Assembly (NCBI RefSeq): GCF_039522935.1
Contig: NZ_BAAAEI010000014.1
Coordinates: forward strand, 124,001-188,000
Direction: 5' to 3'
DNA length: 64,000 nt
Source of the DNA: Bowmanella denitrificans
GTDB lineage: Bacteria > Pseudomonadota > Gammaproteobacteria > Enterobacterales > Alteromonadaceae
Part shown: in pieces, positions 61,336 through 64,000 of the stretch
How positions within the stretch are numbered: position 1 is the stretch's first letter
Layout of the letters: the number at the start of each line of letters is the position of its first letter
The notes under the pieces: model-generated
The model's input: the letters and a program-made list of their open reading frames with translations, nothing else
Told to the model about the DNA's origin: nothing
The model's database searches: none
Translations under genes and position numbers: made by a program

Positions 61336-62529
61336 ATGAGTAGTCGCTTGAAAAAGGTGGTGTTACCTATTGGTATTATTCTGCTGGCCGGGGTTGTGGC
61401 AGCCATTATGATCTTCAGCCGTAAACCACCGGCAAAAGTGGCACATGAAACGCAGGCGTTTCTGGTAGAGGTGATACAAGTCAGCAAAAGGGATGTGGAT
61501 TTTCAGGTTAAATCGCAGGGCACCGTCATCCCCAGAACCCAAACTACGTTGAGTAGCCAGGTCAGTGGCAAGATTGTGGAATTATCTGCTGACTTTATTG
61601 AAGGTGGCTTGTTTAATAAAGGTGATGTGCTGATCAAGTTGGAACAAGCCGATTACCTCACGGAACTCAAATCTGCCGAAGCACAGCTGGCCAGTGCTAA
61701 GGCAGCGTTGCAGGAAGAACAAGCCAGGGGCAAGGTGGCAGCGGAGGATTGGAAAACTGTTAAAAACAGTATCGCACCGGAATTAGGCCTCAGAAAGCCA
61801 CAGTTGCAGAAAGAAAAGGCTAATGTCCTGGCTGCTGAAGCACAATTAGAGCGGGCCCAACGCAATCTTGAAAGAACATTAATACGCGCACCTTATGATG
61901 GCCTGGTAAAAAGTAAAACGGTGGATATTGGCCAGTTTGTTGCTGTGGGTACCCAATTAGGGGTGATTTATGGCACTGATGTTGCCGAAGTCCGTTTACC
62001 CCTGAGTGACAATGACCTGGCCTATCTGGCGTTACCTTCACATCAGGACGTATCAGAAGTGAGTTTGACATCTGTCGTCGCCGGACAGCCACTTAGCTGG
62101 CAGGCAAAGCTGGTGCGCAGTGAAGGGGTATTAGATCCGCAAAGTCGGGTTATTTACGCAGTGGCGGAAGTCAGCGATCCCTACCTTAGAAAACAAGAAC
62201 AGCATGCTGCAGCACTTAAATTCGGGCGTTTTGTCTCGGCCACCATTCGCGGAAACCATGCCAGAGACCTGGTGGTATTGCCACGTCATGTTTTACGGCT
62301 CGACGGCACGGTTCTGGTGGTGGACCAAGAGCTTAAGCTGCAAATACGACCGGTTAACATAGTACGTGCAGACGAACGCCATGTGTATATCGACAACGGG
62401 TTGCAGGAAGGTGAAAAGGTCACCGTGAGTGCTGTGCCCAACCCGGTCAATGGCATGCCGGTCAGATTGAACAGCGATAGAGGATCTCAGGCGGAAGATA
62501 GCACGGCGCCTGGTGGAGACGGGCAATGA
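61336..62529 (+). CDS. RND efflux periplasmic adaptor
   Basis: A 397-residue membrane-fusion protein: N-terminal helix (VVLPIGIILLAGVVAAIMIF), lipoyl half (TLSSQVSGKIVELSADFIEG near 68), a coiled-coil hairpin (about 105-175), second lipoyl half (LIRAPYDGLVKSKTVDIGQF near 190; core RAPYDGLV), then barrel and membrane-proximal domains. It links the RND permease to an outer-membrane channel. The ATG at 61336 is chosen over a GTG at 61312. The stop overlaps the permease start (ATGA). Confidence 0.92.
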   Translation: MSSRLKKVVLPIGIILLAGVVAAIMIFSRKPPAKVAHETQAFLVEVIQVSKRDVDFQVKSQGTVIPRTQTTLSSQVSGKIVELSADFIEGGLFNKGDVLIKLEQADYLTELKSAEAQLASAKAALQEEQARGKVAAEDWKTVKNSIAPELGLRKPQLQKEKANVLAAEAQLERAQRNLERTLIRAPYDGLVKSKTVDIGQFVAVGTQLGVIYGTDVAEVRLPLSDNDLAYLALPSHQDVSEVSLTSVVAGQPLSWQAKLVRSEGVLDPQSRVIYAVAEVSDPYLRKQEQHAAALKFGRFVSATIRGNHARDLVVLPRHVLRLDGTVLVVDQELKLQIRPVNIVRADERHVYIDNGLQEGEKVTVSAVPNPVNGMPVRLNSDRGSQAEDSTAPGGDGQ

Positions 62530-64000
62530 GTCGTATCGACACCCATAAAGGGGTTATTGCCTGGTTTGCACGCAATTCTGTGGCTGCCAATCTGTTGATG
62601 CTGATTATCATCATTGGCGGATTAATGGGGGCGTTCAGCATCCGTAAACAGGTTTTCCCCACCTTTGAATTTAACATTGTCAATGTTCGTGTGCCTTATC
62701 TTGGTGCTGCGCCACAGGAAGTGGAAGAAGGGGTGTTGATTAAGATTGAAGAAGCCATCAAGGATATCGAAGGCATTAAAAAGATTACCGCCACCGCCAC
62801 CGAAGGGATGGGCACAGTCAGTATTGAAGTGGAAGAAGATTACGATCCGCTGCTGGTGTTGGATGAGGTCAAAGTTCAAGTAGATGCCATTCCCAGCTTT
62901 CCAGAGAACATAGAAAAACCTGTTATTTACCGGCAAAAATCCACCCAGACAGTGCTGTGGGTGGCTTTGTACGGCGATACATCCGAAACCATATTAAAAG
63001 AGCTGGCCAAGGGGCTACGTGACAATATTGCCAATTTGCCCGGTGTGACAAATGTACAGGTGGTAGGAGCCCGCAATTACGAAGTGTCAGTGGAAATATC
63101 AGAGTTGCAACTGCAGCAATATGGTCTGACGTTCACAGAGTTAGTCAATGCGGTGCGCCGCACATCTATTGATTTACCCGGTGGCAGTATTCGCTCAGAA
63201 GACGGTGACATTCTGCTGCGGGCGAAAGGCCAGGCCTACAATGGTCGGGACTTTGCCGAGATTGTGCTGTTAACCCGCGCGGATGGTACCCGTTTAACCC
63301 TGGGCGATATTGCGACGATTCGCGACGGTTTTGTGGAAGATCCTAATTTTGCTGAGTTTGATGGTAAATCAGCGGTGAATGTCAGGGTTAATGCCATAGG
63401 TGATCAGAATGCCCTGAAGATTTCGGAAACCGTCAATGCGTATTTAACAGAGCAAAAAGACAAATGGCCGCCCGGTATCAGTGCAGATACCTGGGGTGAC
63501 AGCTCTTTTTACCTGGCTGATCGCCTCAATATGATGCTGAGCAATATGGCCATGGGGGCGTTGCTGGTGTTTTTGGTGTTGTCTTTGTTCTTAAAGATTC
63601 GCCTGGCCTTTTGGGTCATTGTGGGTCTGCCGGTGTGTTTTCTGGGCACGCTGCTGTTAATGCCATCCGCATTCTTTGACCTGTCTATTAATATGATCAG
63701 CTTGTTCGGCTTTATTCTGGTGCTGGGCATAGTGGTTGACGATGCTATTGTGATGGGGGAGTCTGCCTACTCAGAGATTGATCGCAAAGGACACAATGCC
63801 GACAATGTGATTGCCGGTGTGAAAAAAGTCGCGATGCCTGCAACCTTCGGTGTGCTAACCACAGTTGCGGCGTTTACGCCGATGTTAATGGTGCCTGGCA
63901 CCTTTGGGGTGATTTGGAAAACTATTGGTTGGGTGGTGATTCTTTGCCTGTTGTTTTCTTTAATTGAATCCAAGCTAATTCTGCCTGCTCACTTGGTGCA
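62526..64000 (+). CDS. RND efflux permease, N-terminal part (cut by window edge)
   Basis: The frame opens with ATG 62526 and stays open to the end of the window (about 491 codons of an expected 1,020-1,050). It has the first membrane helix (NLLMLIIIIGGLMGAFSIRK), periplasmic porter subdomains (PTFEFNIVNVRVPYLGAAPQ near 45), and helices from about 335 including the proton-relay motif LGIVVDDAIVMGE with the two aspartates near 402. This is the AcrB-like HAE family rather than the heavy-metal type, judged by VDDAIV. The substrate is unknown. Confidence 0.93.
   Translation, partial: MSRIDTHKGVIAWFARNSVAANLLMLIIIIGGLMGAFSIRKQVFPTFEFNIVNVRVPYLGAAPQEVEEGVLIKIEEAIKDIEGIKKITATATEGMGTVSIEVEEDYDPLLVLDEVKVQVDAIPSFPENIEKPVIYRQKSTQTVLWVALYGDTSETILKELAKGLRDNIANLPGVTNVQVVGARNYEVSVEISELQLQQYGLTFTELVNAVRRTSIDLPGGSIRSEDGDILLRAKGQAYNGRDFAEIVLLTRADGTRLTLGDIATIRDGFVEDPNFAEFDGKSAVNVRVNAIGDQNALKISETVNAYLTEQKDKWPPGISADTWGDSSFYLADRLNMMLSNMAMGALLVFLVLSLFLKIRLAFWVIVGLPVCFLGTLLLMPSAFFDLSINMISLFGFILVLGIVVDDAIVMGESAYSEIDRKGHNADNVIAGVKKVAMPATFGVLTTVAAFTPMLMVPGTFGVIWKTIGWVVILCLLFSLIESKLILPAHLV

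Overview
The window looks like a chromosomal segment of a marine or aquatic gammaproteobacterium of the Alteromonadales, near the Alteromonadaceae. The reasons are the moderate GC content, three large TonB-dependent receptors, a psrA-fadE pair with a classic PsrA palindrome, HexR-type palindromes upstream of ppc and of a small carbohydrate-binding protein gene, and the family make-up. There are no rRNA or tRNA genes and no prophage, CRISPR array or intact insertion sequence that I can see. The right edge cuts through an RND pump gene.

Left part (1-13.7 kb). After an orphan periplasmic binding protein gene comes a seven-gene minus-strand operon (9738 to 945): a DSD-type PLP lyase, an RpiR regulator, a D-aminoacylase-type deacetylase, a RidA protein, a sodium:solute symporter, a KdgK-type 2-keto-3-deoxygluconate kinase and a secreted GH20 hexosaminidase. 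A TonB-dependent receptor diverges from it. This set fits uptake and breakdown of C1-oxidised chitin ends (N-acetylglucosaminate) by a D-amino-acid-like route to KDPG. I recall such a pathway being described in a marine Pseudoalteromonas.

Middle (13.7-26.7 kb). This is ordinary accessory content: AraC regulator, AhpD-like protein, a PspB-like protein, two more orphan binding proteins, a MacAB-like ABC export operon, MAPEG and DUF2937 proteins, a phosphoesterase that has lost its metal ligands, a GNAT, a rhomboid protease and a TPR protein with a degenerate GGDEF domain.

26.7-39.2 kb holds what I read as one regulon. A PmrAB/QseBC-like two-component system sits in an operon with a TPR protein, a cupredoxin, an FTR1-like permease lacking the REXXE motif and an outer-membrane protein. 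Nearby, two minus-strand operons encode lipid A or envelope modification: GT2, VTT protein and GT39 (ArnT-like), and Omp85-like protein, EptA and PAP2 phosphatase. All three promoters carry the same architecture: CTTAAG-like half-site, 5 bp, CTTAAG, exactly 10 bp, then a TAnnCT -10 element. A cytochrome b561 gene lies between the systems.

Right part (39.3-64 kb). ABC-F protein YbiT, a His-rich CDF exporter, an NhaC antiporter, two adjacent TonB-dependent receptors, a SixA-like phosphatase, an M2 peptidase lipoprotein, psrA-fadE, a 100-bp tandem repeat interrupted by a 75-bp insert, a LysR regulator divergent from DUF2798/DUF2938 membrane protein genes, ppc, a CBM48 protein and an RND efflux adaptor with a truncated permease gene.
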